A stretch of 64,000 nt of DNA from Phaeodactylum tricornutum CCAP 1055/1 (taxonomy: Eukaryota; Bacillariophyta; Bacillariophyceae; Surirellales; Neidiaceae): NCBI RefSeq assembly GCF_000150955.2, contig NC_011678.1, positions 267,518 to 331,517 of the forward strand, read 5' to 3'. This document shows, one piece after another, positions 43,715 to 54,445 of this stretch. The translations under genes and the position numbers were made by a program. Under the pieces are notes generated by a model. It searched no databases and was not told the DNA's origin. It saw only the letters and a program-made list of their open reading frames with translations. Numbering within the stretch: position 1 is the stretch's first letter; every line of letters begins with the position of its first letter.

Positions 43715-45735
43715 ATGCCGCGTCTGTCGCTCGCCGAAACGAAACGCCTTGTCCAACAAGTCTTGGCGAGTGACGACGAAGACGACGACGATTTCGCTAC
43801 CTTGCAACCCATCTTCTCCACGCCAACGCGACCCTCCATAATCCAAGATCGTCCCGTTTCCGAATCTTCCGTCGAATCTAAAGACGGGTCGAAATGTGAA
43901 GATCCCGACGTGTGGGAACGGCAAGGTACGGAATACGGACGATTGTTCCGACGGTGTTACGATTTCTCCGGGTTTGGAAGTGATGATTTTTGCAATCGGC
44001 CAGGCATCGTTTCCTTCTCCACTAGCCGTGTACGACTCACGATTGCTTGCCGTTCCTTGTTTTGTCCTCCGTTGGGACTTTTCGGGTTGGACCGTACCGT
44101 ACCGTACCGTACAAAACCATACCAGCCCAACGACGTGCCAAACTCGCGGATCCTTGGTTGGTCCAGGACGTTACCGATCCATCCCTGCTGCGTTGGCATC
44201 GTCAGGGTTCCGTCTATTGTCCCTGTACCATCCGTCGCAATCACGAAGAAGCCCAAGGTCTCGACGTCGGTTTCACCAAGACCAAAAATCTCCTCATTCG
44301 TTACCTGGGTCTCCGCAACGAAGATACCGGACTCTACGCGGCCGTAGCATCGAATCAACTCCACCCCTACGCCGACGAAGACGACGACCCACACAGCTGG
44401 TCCGCAACGAAAATGCAAGGATTCACCCGTCACCTACAGTCCAGACATCCATTCGTGGCGGATCCTCATCCGACAATGACCTTGCGTGTGGAAGTGCTAG
44501 CAATCGAGGGTATGTTGGACTACGTTTGGCGTTGCCACCACAATCCCGAGTCGACCACGGTACACGCCCGTCCGCTCGATCACGGACCCAACCTCGCCAC
44601 GAACCGGTCCCACGACACACCACTGCCCAAGAGTCACGGAAAGAGCAATGCCTCCAGTCCGTCGCGGACAGCTGTACCGACACCCATGGTGTCGCAAGAG
44701 GACCCTTCCGTCCCGGAAGCCACCGCTATCGCCACGGACGACAACATCACCTTACCCTGGAGGCCCCTTGGAGACGGCCCCAAACCAAAGATCCGTGCCG
44801 GAGACGTCATTCAGTATTATCCACCGCACATGCACGTGTCCCGGAACAATTTACGCACTGCATCGGTAGTCGGGGTATACCCTCGTCCGTCGACCATTGC
44901 GCTCTTTTTGAGTGACGGTACGCACCTGCCCCGGGACGTGCAGATCAAACTCGTGCAACAGCGCAAACGTCACACGCTGGTCCCCGTACCGTGCCCACAA
45001 TTCTGGGATCTGTCGGAATTCGTACTGGACAAATCGGACAACGACAAATACCCGGATACGTGGCAACCAAAGGGGGAAACGGGACCGGCCAGCTGCACGA
45101 GGATACCGCGCCAGACTCCGGAACAAGGTTTGTTTGTTCCGGAGAGGACTCCGTCGATCGAGACGAGGAACACTTCGCTGGCAGACCCAGGTACGTCGAC
45201 CACCTCTATGGAAGAAGCAAAACAAAACGTGCCCGCGTGGAAACAGGTGTTGATCAATTTGCTCGAGATAAATGAAAAAGAGAAGCAAAAACGACGTTGT
45301 GACCGCCGTAAGGTTGCCGTCAGGGAGGCACATTTACGAACCGCAATTCAAGCACAGGAGTGTTTGCGCTCTTTGAGCGACTCGCGAAACGAGGATACGT
45401 CCGTTGTCGTTGAGGATATTGCCAGCTCTTGGAGCGTTTCGAACGACGCCTTGTGGAACTTTTTGACCGGAGACAGAAAGGGATTTCTGACCGACACCAA
45501 AGTAGAGGAAATGACAACCCGATGGCTCCAATGGCTGCCTGCCAACTCAAACAACGAAAAAGATATCACAAGAGAAAAGAATGCCGACTCACTAGCAAAA
45601 GAGAAGGATTCGCTTTTGCTTGCCAAAGCTGTAAAGAGCGAGCTCACGTCTATGAAAGAGGCTTCACGACGTTGTGCGGAGCCTTTCGATGTCACCCAGC
45701 CCATTTCGAAAAGGCTACGTCGAAGAAGGCACTGA
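43715..45735 (+). CDS. Unknown protein with a GDVIxYY domain (copy 2)
   Basis: Exons 43715..43925 and 44126..45735, joined in phase 1 across a 200-base GTACGG..ACCAG intron, give 606 residues. A four-fold GTACC repeat sits just before the acceptor. The first exon starts MPRLSLAETKRLVQQVLASDDEDDDD. Residues about 70-170 form a Cys-containing block (SVYCPCTIRRNHEEAQGLDVGF, YLGLRNEDTGLYAAVASNQL) that I do not recognise. At about 305-375 is the domain shared with the gene at 30608-32964: IRAGDVIQYYPPHMH, LRTASVVGVYP, THLPRDVQIKLV. The C-terminal part is a charged coiled coil (INEKEKQKRRCDRRKVAVREAH) ending in SKRLRRRRH, a nuclear-type signal. Function unknown; likely nuclear. Confidence 0.72.
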
Positions 45736-46806
45736 TCGCAAATCTTGCTGCGAAAGCAAGTGAGCCCTACAAGGACTTCAGGCTTAGGTTGAAGTCCCGT
45801 ACAATGTCCAAGCAATCCGCGAAGCCGAAACCTTATTTCACTTTAAGCAGATTACCCATTCTTTCAGAGACAAACCATGTTACTTTTGGGAGTACATTTT
45901 CCACCGCATCCCTCTCCAAGGAAAACAGACTTGTGGGACGATAAAGGACTATGATTGCAGCTCTTGGAAAATATCGTCGAAAGCACGAGGACATCTATTG
46001 TTACTATTCTAGCGATGTGTGACTCGTCATCCTTGCTGCAAGAAACACCGATACTCGGGATCAGTGACCTTTGGACCCTGCTGATTAATGCAGATTGAAA
46101 ATTGCGAAAGCCGAATCGGTAGTAGTACCTACCAGACAGGTGGCCACTGTGCTCTCCTCGGTGGCTTACAATTAGACTTGAAAAAGTTAGAGCTGTTGTT
46201 GTCAGTCTAATTGTAAGCCTGTAACCGATTTCCAAGTATGTGACAGAAGCCACAATAAATTTGAGATGCCATGGGATTACATTCTTAGGTAGAGAGGTAA
46301 ATCCACGATGCTAAGCATGATGATCCCTGTAAGTTAACTGTAAATTGAAATAAATGGAATCACTGTCAGCCACAGCAGAAAGAAAAGTCGTCAATATGAC
46401 CCCGGGGGGAATGACGGTACGCGTTTTATTCGTTGCGTTTCGATGACGGCAGAGTGACTATCCACTGAACTCTGATGAAAACTTTTTACTTAAGCGAAAT
46501 CACACGAACTCATTCTCACTCGGTATTCAATAAAATTATTACATTTGGTACACGTCAGGAATTGTTTTCCATCGCTTTCTGACAACGAACGACGAAACGA
46601 AATCGTGCAGCAAAATCACCACTTACATTAGCCGAAAACCGATTGCAGCATCTGCTTTCCTATATAGGACAGCGCATCCTCCTTCTTATACAGCTGAAGG
46701 TCCAGCTCAAAGCCGACTCTCTCCTTTCTTTTCAATGAAACTCGAGTGACGACACCAGTAACTACTTACTCTTTGTCAACGATCGTCGTGGGCATCCTCC
46801 ATAGAG
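45736..46806. other. Intergenic region with hairpin
   Basis: 1071 bases without a supported gene. A 129-codon minus-strand frame at 45864-46253 runs through the hairpin and has no recognisable features. The strong 16-bp hairpin at 46163-46219 is described separately. Confidence 0.45.
46163..46219. repeat. Perfect 16-bp inverted repeat (hairpin, 25-base loop)
   Basis: GGCTTACAATTAGACT (46163-46178) and AGTCTAATTGTAAGCC (46204-46219) are exact reverse complements. Such an arm length is unlikely by chance in this space. No target-site duplication is obvious. Confidence 0.9.
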
Positions 46807-47592
46807 ATGAACAAGATTCGTAAAAGAGTCGATAACGGTTCTGATCATTCATTTGCAGGTAATAGTCGATCCAGTCCTTTTGTACAGGGGTGTACGCATC
46901 GAGCCGAGCTGAATGTGTCAAACGCTGGTCTGAAGTATACTTCAGATACTACACTATCAACACACTCTACGCTCTCGGGGTCATCGGAGAGACAAGGGTC
47001 CCTACTCGCAGAACTGCTATATACACGAGCTCCTTGTGTAGAAGTTGAACCACGGGATAAAAAACGGAGGCAGCAGGAAGGACTTACGAAATGTGCCCCA
47101 TTGTGCAATAGGGAAAACTTTGCCTCCATAGGGCCTTCGCCTGTGATCGACTATTGCTTGGAAGATGTCGCTGGAAACGCACCGCCTCAGCTTACGTTCT
47201 CTCCGACAAGTCGCCTGCGAGTACCACAGCTTGGTAGTGTTGTAGATATTTCAAAATTCAGAAATGCCCCATCAGACATTTTCTCATCAACAAGAAAACC
47301 AGCGCTTACCAATGTTCAACGAGCTTTGAGCGAATTTGATACTGCTGACACGGAGCAATGTTTTGGCTGCGAAGATACTGACAGCGAGGAAGACGAAGCT
47401 GATCTCTACATTCTGTCTCAAATCGTTGATAGAGCCACACTGATGCTGAAAGATGCGAGAGACACTCGAAATGAGTGCAACTGCCATTCTCCATTGGCGT
47501 ACTTAGAAACCAAGCATCAGAAATCACACCATCAGAGTACCTGCGACTCTAGCCTCAAGTCCAATGAAAACGGGTTGCATTTGTATAATTAA
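46807..47592 (+). CDS. Unknown soluble polar protein
   Basis: 261 residues, no intron, first ATG at 46807. Not recognised. Ser/Thr-rich N-terminal half with a basic cluster (RDKKRRQQEG), an Arg/Pro segment (FSPTSRLRVPQLGSVVDISKF), then FGCEDTDSEEDEADLYILSQIVDRATLMLKDAR, an acidic stretch leading into a likely amphipathic helix, and a His/Cys-rich tail. No signal peptide or membrane segment. Codon use is ordinary and the frame is long for chance, but this is the only evidence that it is a gene. It may be a diatom-specific regulatory protein; I cannot say more. Confidence 0.6.
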   Translation: MNKIRKRVDNGSDHSFAGNSRSSPFVQGCTHRAELNVSNAGLKYTSDTTLSTHSTLSGSSERQGSLLAELLYTRAPCVEVEPRDKKRRQQEGLTKCAPLCNRENFASIGPSPVIDYCLEDVAGNAPPQLTFSPTSRLRVPQLGSVVDISKFRNAPSDIFSSTRKPALTNVQRALSEFDTADTEQCFGCEDTDSEEDEADLYILSQIVDRATLMLKDARDTRNECNCHSPLAYLETKHQKSHHQSTCDSSLKSNENGLHLYN

Positions 47593-48149
47593 AGCTAGCG
47601 ATGGTCGCGTTGTTTCATGCTAAGTACTCCAGGGGGCAGGATTTGCTACTCACTCGTCCCCCTGTCAATTTTGCATTGATGTGAATCTGGAGTGCCTTGC
47701 CAACACGGTCAGGTGTTTCCTTTACCTTTATAGAAACAATTCATTGTCAGATTGCTTTCGTGGTTCACTCTTGGACTCAATAAAACGAAACAACAAATGT
47801 AAAGTTAATTCTGCTGGATACCAAGGGAGGTGAGACAGAATACATGTACAGAGGCGTCCAATTGCGCAGCGGTGGATGCGCTGATGAACGTGGCGAGAGA
47901 CGTGCAGCCCTGGACCTGAAAAGATGTCTTCTGAAAAGGCAGCGCCTACATGCCATTCGTCTACTTTAGTTGAATCTCCTCAGGGATATCTATAGTTAAA
48001 ACCTTTCACTATGATTGGATACGCTCTACTGGTAGAAAACCTTCCAATGTACATGCTTGCTGTAATTCTTGGTATTGCGGATCTGGCGGGTGCTTGTTTC
48101 GATTGTAGATCACCTCAAATTGTGATTTGACTGATGTGACTGTCACCTT
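47593..48149. other. Intergenic region
   Basis: 557 bases between convergent genes; no gene seen. Confidence 0.4.
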
Positions 48150-51100
48150 TTAAGATTGTAAATCGCGAAACAAAATTTCCACCTGCTGCTTTAATTCAGA
48201 CCATATGCAAGCGAACTTCTCGGGTCGTTCTTCACTCTCAAGAAGACAATCCAGCTCTTCGAAAATTGCCCTTAAGCTGTTCTGTGACTTCATTGTCATC
48301 AAATCTCCCTTAAATGCATGCAGCTTGTCCCTCGTGACCCTCCATCTTTCGCGCCCAGAAGAATCAGTGTCATCGCAAAAAGAATGCACACGCAATAGTG
48401 CACCGTGCATATCCTCAGAGGAAGGAAAGTTATTGTCTTTGTCGCAACTTTTGCCTGGGATCTCGCAGACGAAGCCTGTTCCAAATCGTTTTGTCCACCA
48501 AGGCTGAATCATTTCTAGAACACGGTCCTTTCGCATTGGTTCCTTTAGCATATACCCATGAGCCCTCGACTTGTATAAATCCAAGTCATGGGATGAATCA
48601 TTTGCGCTGCGTATTAGCGCGATAAGCCGTTCTTCGGTAGACTTGTCAAGGACTCTTCTAAGTCTCTCCACAGTTTTCGAGCCAGAAACTGTCTCATGCC
48701 TGGCCCCGCCGTCGACAATGTCTATATTCTCGTCGACAATTAAAAGAAACCTATCCATTGGATTCTCTTCCATCAAATTTTTAACAGTTTCGATGAAGTC
48801 GAAAATTTCCTCCGAATTTTGTCCCAAAACCATTCGCCTAGACTGCCTTATTCCAGTGGACTTCATAAAACGATCAAGCAGCTTGCGTTGAATCTTCGAG
48901 TCGTCTAGGGCGATGCCCCAGGTGTTCTCAGAGAAAAGGAACTCCTCTGTGTTCCATAGATTTCCCGCCTCTTCACCATCTGAGTCAAGGCAGACTGGGC
49001 ACGTGAAGGTTAACGTTGTCTTTGCATTTTCGAATTGTATAGTACATTCGCCCCCGAGTGACGCGGCACATTGCTGCATGATCCAAGCACCATTCCCCTT
49101 GTTGACGCTACCTGCCTGTACAACCTTCATTCCGCTCCCATCCCAGCGTAACTGAGTCCCAGGCTCAAAGACAGCACATGCAGTCTTCTTGTCTACCTTG
49201 ACAAGCCCAGCATGGTCTTCCCCAGGTAAATTGGTAACCTTCATCGTAATCATAGTTTGCCGCCTATCAAAAGAAACTCTTGTCTCTACCACGCCGCCAA
49301 TCTCACCAAAGTTACAAGCATTCGACACGGCATTCCGGTATATACAGCGTAAAAGTTGCTTATCCAAAATCAGGAAAGGGAATGGTTTCGGCTCGACGTG
49401 AAGAGGAAAGTTATCGGATACCTCGCTTCGAAGAGAAGAGAGGACAGAAGCAACGTCAATTTTTGTATTCTTGGGAGCGTATTCTCCGTAAATGATCTCC
49501 CGTGTCATGGCTTCGTCCGCAATCATTTCCAAAGTATCGCGCAAGGTGCCTTCTACTTCGTTCAAGGTAACTTGCGTTTTCGCTTTCGAGCCCCTCGCAG
49601 ACGCGCTGCGAAACGACGTCATTTCCTGCTCCCCATCAACCTTTGTTGTATCATTCACTGGTTGACATGTCGTCCCGCGTATGTCGTCTAGCATTCCGAT
49701 CGCAGTTAGTATGCTGTTCTTTACTTCGTGTCTAGTGAATCGATTAGCTTCGGCGTCCTTTCTCCGAACAGTCACTCCTTCAATAAGGATTTTTTCTGCT
49801 TCAAATCGCTGTACTCGATCTGAGATATCCCGTAGCACAACCACGCAATGATCTTCGTTATCTTCGAGTCTGGCGATTTTAGCTTCGCAACTTATTCTCA
49901 CCTCCTTACCTTGAGTCATTCGGTAAAACTCCTCCATAGAATTGAATTCGGCATCTTCGGGTTGCTTCGTATAGCTAGCTCTAACGACAAGTTTAGCAAT
50001 CGTGGACAGGTTCTGATCCTCTAAGGATGAAGGATTCGGCCGAGATAGCTTTCGGCGCTCTGTCGTTGATAATTGCCGTAACCTTACGGCATCTGCCCGA
50101 TTGACTGGCTTGGACAAATCCATCGCAAAGACGTAGTATTCATCTTTCTTCGGAAAGACTTCCATTACTAAAGAAATGTCGCCACGCTGCAAAAAAGGCA
50201 ACTTCCCGGTGGACAGTCCTACCATTTTCATAAAAGCTGGGCTAATTCGTGCACTGACGCGATTCTCTAGCGCATCGCAGAAGATGATAACATCCGATGA
50301 AGACTCCCAGACAGCCGTCATGAAGCCTCGCAATTCTTCCAAGCGCCGAACGGAGCGATTCGATTCGTCAAAGACCCTATCATATGCATCTAACAAGGCA
50401 TCCAAGTACCATATTTTGGAGGCGACTTCAAAGACACATGTGAAAAACGTTGGCAACGCGGGATGAGCGAGCACATTGCCTGGTGGGCCATATTTTGGCC
50501 CCAAGCAAAGGATCGAATAGGAAAATGCAAGCAGAGTCCAAGTGCCGCAACATGCGACACATAAAAAAAAGTTGGATCGGACAATTTCGTACTGTTCCTG
50601 CTCAAAGGCCGACATCTTTTTCCGACCATCACGATTATTCTTTTTATCGAACAATTGTCGTTTCATGGCCTGAAAACGCTTCGAACGATCAAAACACATC
50701 AAGTACAAAGCGCCAAAAAGTATCCAGGAAATGAAAAAGACTACCAGCCACGTCCGTAGGTCTGAACAAAATGGAAGAACCATCCCCGCAGATGTTGACA
50801 CTGCCAATGCGATGGCTGTACCAAACTTTCCGCGGAACGGCATGTCAGCAACCTCATTCCCCCGGAATGCTGAGTCCATGTTATCAGTCAAGAACGTCAT
50901 GAGAAAAGCCAGCGGCACCCACTCAGCCCAGCGTACCAAATGCACTCGCAAACCCGATACGCTGTCTATCATGACAGGTGTCTGCACAGTACTCAACATT
51001 AAGGTGTTCGCCATGGCAATGCCTTGGACAGTGAGAGTCCCTCTTATAAATCCGCTTTGAATGAACGTAAATCCTTTCTCGCGCATGATAATCGGTAGGA

Positions 51101-51757
51101 TGCGGGAACCGTTAGTGACGAAAATGAGCAAAAACTGAGAAGATGGATGTTGCGTTCCAAATTGTCCATCGGTTCGTAGCTTTCTACCGGAGCAAATCGA
51201 AAGACGAGCGCCAATAGGACAATCCAAATGAGGAAGCCTATCCATGCGCCTTGTTGAAATAAGCTGTTGACTTCGAGCAACGAGTCAAACGTGTTTGCAT
51301 TGTTGTCCAGAAAGGAAGTCGGGACCTGAAGCGGACCTTTTGTATTGCTAAAGGAGGAACCATTTCCTTTTGCTTGCATCAGGAGCTGACGAGAAGGTTG
51401 CCCAACACTTGTAGCTTCATTATCTGAAAACGTCTGTGTTGCAGACGAAGAAAAATCACTATTGCTGCTACTCCTGATGCTTTCGACTCGATCTGGGCAG
51501 CCAGCACCTTTTGCACAATTGCGAGCCATGAGCTCTTCTGACGGACCGCTCATATCTATGAATGGTTCGGTGCTTCTCAGCCTGTGTATTCGGCTCCCGT
51601 CACAAACTTTTCTCTCGTTCAAAAAACAAGCCGCCGTCACGGCAATATGAAAACGATAACCGTGTCGGTATGCTATCCTATCGCTGTGGTTGTGGGCTTT
51701 AATTTGATCGTATGGAATACTTTTGGTTGTTGGCGTGTTGGTGCTTGTTGGGGACAT
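48150..51757 (-). CDS. Membrane PAS histidine kinase with receiver and HPt domains
   Basis: Exons 51757..51188 and 51134..48150 are joined by a 53-base GTAGAA..CTCAG intron, phase 0, restoring a continuous membrane region; 1184 residues. The N-terminal ~190 residues are polar, then come several hydrophobic segments (about 165-420), then a PAS-like domain (SSSDVIIFCDALENRVSARISP). An H-box follows (FTRHEVKNSI, His659), then an ATPase-like part whose N-box is weak (YRNAVSNACNFGE; no clear Glu) and whose Gly boxes are poor. A receiver-like domain follows (DDSKIQRK, phospho-Asp991 in LLIVDENID, Lys in YMLKEP), then an HPt-like motif LHAFKGDL (His1129). So a whole phosphorelay may sit in one chain. 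The start could instead be the ATG at 51553. The signal sensed is unknown. Confidence 0.72.
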
Positions 51758-52318
51758 TGGCTTTATCGGCTGACGCTGTCTTGTATACTCAATTATTTAA
51801 TTTTTCATGGTACCGAATATATCTTCTTGAAGTTTCCATATTGAAGGAGAAACTGCAAGTATTTCGCAATAAAAGAGATAATTAATGAAACCAAATGCTG
51901 GACATTTGATTTTCAACGATTCCTTTTCCCCGCTGTCCTGTTATTGGTTAGCAACTTCAATGGCATCCGAACATCCGGAAACCTGTTTATCAGAATAAAT
52001 AAAAATATAAACAAAAAAGGTATGGTAGCATGCAATTTGATCAAAATTTCCTTTTCCTCGATCATTTATGGTAGCGTTGTGAAATGCGTCACAAAGTATG
52101 TGTTGCCATCCTAATAATTTTTCCCTTTCTAAAGATGCTAACAGTCAAATGAAAGGACAGCCAGTCATTCTTTCGAGACCCACGCACTACCTGTAAATGC
52201 CAAGTGTTTTCTACTTCCTACCTCATTTGTGACTGGGCACCACGTATAAATGGTTGTCAATACCTATTTGAAAGTAGACTGCTACGGGTAAAGCGATAGA
52301 ATCCGTGATGTGGACCCT
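51758..52318. other. Intergenic region
   Basis: 561 AT-rich bases upstream of the kinase and downstream of the hydrolase, both on the minus strand; no gene seen. Confidence 0.4.
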
Positions 52319-54031
52319 CTAGTCAAACAGTTCCAGCAGACCCACAGTTGAACTAAACATGGCTGTGGCGTTGTGACCTACTCCATCAATCACATGTAGA
52401 ACGTGTGTATGATTCCCGTAGATTTCTCGCAAATAGTCCATGTATTGGAGACCCCGTGTGCGACGATTGGGGCCTTCCAGCATGGCGGGGCATCGATTGT
52501 CCATATGGTTGCGAAAACATGGTTCTTCGCCCGGCAGAAAGTCAAGGCGTTTCCAGCAACTCGAATCGCAGGTTGGCAAGCCATCGTTGCAAGTGTCATT
52601 TTGACCAACCATGTAGATCACGTTGCGTTGTCTGTACAGTCGGACGGCACGTTCCATGTCTGCATTTAGAATGTACGGCGGTAAATACTCTTTTCGTTCC
52701 AGGTCAATTCCGTACGGCCATGAGTTATACGAACCGTCCGCGCAGACCCACTGCTCATATTGCGCCTCTGTACCCTTCTTTGTCGTGGGAACACCAAGAC
52801 GGTGAGGAATACTACAGTCTTGTGAGCAAGTACAGTTACTCCTGGTGCATTGGCATTCCCCACAATGGTAGTTCCATCGCCTATTATCCAGATATGCGTA
52901 CGAGCTGGGATTGGCTACGACGAACTCCAGTGCAACCGCATCGTTATGGGCATCATGTTTGGCCGCCAATCGACTCGTAAGCGCGTAACGCTGCACCATT
53001 TGCGCTCCCGCTGAATGACCCACGTATGAAATCTAGAATGACCACAAAATATGGCAACAGCAGAACATGGTGTTTTGTCAGACAAGTTTGATACCCGGTG
53101 TCAAAACAGTCCGCTACGATGTGGGGTATGCCCTTGACGAACAAAGCAAACACGTACAAGAGCATGGACGTACCTTGTCCATTCGCGGATATAGTTTTTT
53201 GCTGGTCAAAATACGCAGCATGTGGTCCAAGATTTCGTAACTCGAAAGAGTCAGATCGCTGCTGCAGCATTCGGGATCGGATTGTGCACCGCCTCTCCAG
53301 TCTCCCGTAGGTTTCGATGAGTTCCAAAAGGCGTCCGTTGGGAGTACGCCAACGTCTTGCTTGTAGTTAAAATCGGGCGCAATGATGAGAATGTCGTCGA
53401 ACGGCCGATACGTTTGCGATTTCATGAGTTGTCGGAACGAGCAAAAGTATTTGTCGGCGTCCCGCATGGCACCGTGTTGGATAAAGAGTGTCATGGTCTG
53501 GTTTCCGCCAGCCCTGAGTAAGTTGTTGGCGTGGTAGGGGAAGGTAATATTTTGGAGTAAATCGAGGCGGTAGACTCGCAGGCAGTGCTCATCGTAGACG
53601 ACCGACGGATCATCGACATCGAGGAGGTAGGCTTCTTCCAAATCGGAGGCCACGAACGGTGCGGCGGGGTGATCGTTTTCCACTACTAGGCGTCTCCGGC
53701 GTGCCCCAGCCCCTCCCGCCAAATTCCGACACGCCTGTTCCCAGTCGATTCCCTGACATCGCTGGAATCGTTCTTCGTTGCTTTCCTCTCCATAGTCGAG
53801 TTCCGGAGCGATCAGTGGGACCAGATTCGTCAACGAATCTTGCGATTCCGCCACCAATCTGGGCAAGCCGACGAGTCTGGTAGCTAGAGTGACGATAGCA
53901 AAAGCAATTAGCAACGTGGAAAGTGTCGCAATCACGAGCTTGCTTCGGTGTGGGCTTCGTGTACGGCCCGGTCCGTCGATTTCTTCGTATTCCTGCCTTG
54001 TGCCAAAATTCTGCGAAAAAGAGAATCCCAT
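52319..54031 (-). CDS. Membrane-anchored alpha/beta hydrolase
   Basis: Exons 54031..53174 and 53032..52319, joined in phase 0 (AAG|GTACGT .. TCTAG|ATT), give 523 residues. A short cytoplasmic start is followed by one hydrophobic segment (KLVIATLSTLLIAFAIVTLA), so the rest is probably lumenal or extracellular. The hydrolase core has QTMTLFIQHGAMRDADKYF (oxyanion region), DDILIIAPDF, the nucleophile elbow SYVGHSAGAQ (split next to the intron), YMVGQNDTCNDG, and GVGHNA with the likely catalytic His near the end. A Cys-rich insert, CGECQCTRSNCTCSQDC, lies between the Ser and the third catalytic residue. Relatives exist in fungi and oomycetes, with unknown substrates. Confidence 0.75.
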
Positions 54032-54445
54032 CGTGGCGTGGAAAATGATACTCTCGGGTACGAATCACGTTCCGTCCGACCAGCATTAACTGTAAGATAC
54101 CACCAAACGAATGAAGTTACGACCATGGGAATGGCAGTAGATTCTTATATTTCAAAAGTGTACATTTGAACTTACAATTTGTAAATATTTCGAGTACCGT
54201 CGATCGCCAGCGACTGACTTGCGACAGTCACTGTGAATAGTCTGTCCTTCGTCTTCGTCCATCACGCGATCAGGACCGCACGAACCTTTCCTTCTTAGGA
54301 ACCCTATCTGGAAACCCTCTACGAAGACAGACTCGTTTCCCCTGCACCACGAAGCAACCGGCGCCTCCGGCCTCTTCTCTACCCCACCGAACGATGCAAG
54401 CATGGAATTAACAGTAAGCATACTTCCACTAGTCGGCCATTGATC
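54032..54445. promoter_or_regulatory. Divergent intergenic region
   Basis: 414 bases between the hydrolase and eIF3d; no gene. A short imperfect palindrome, GACAGTCACTGTGAATA, lies near 54224. Confidence 0.4.

Noticed and set aside
44095-44125. Tandem GTACC repeat as possible regulatory array
   Set aside because: Lies inside the intron of GDVIxYY gene 2, just before the acceptor; four copies only.
45864-46253. 129-codon minus-strand frame
   Set aside because: Runs through the perfect hairpin and shows no domain; likely chance.
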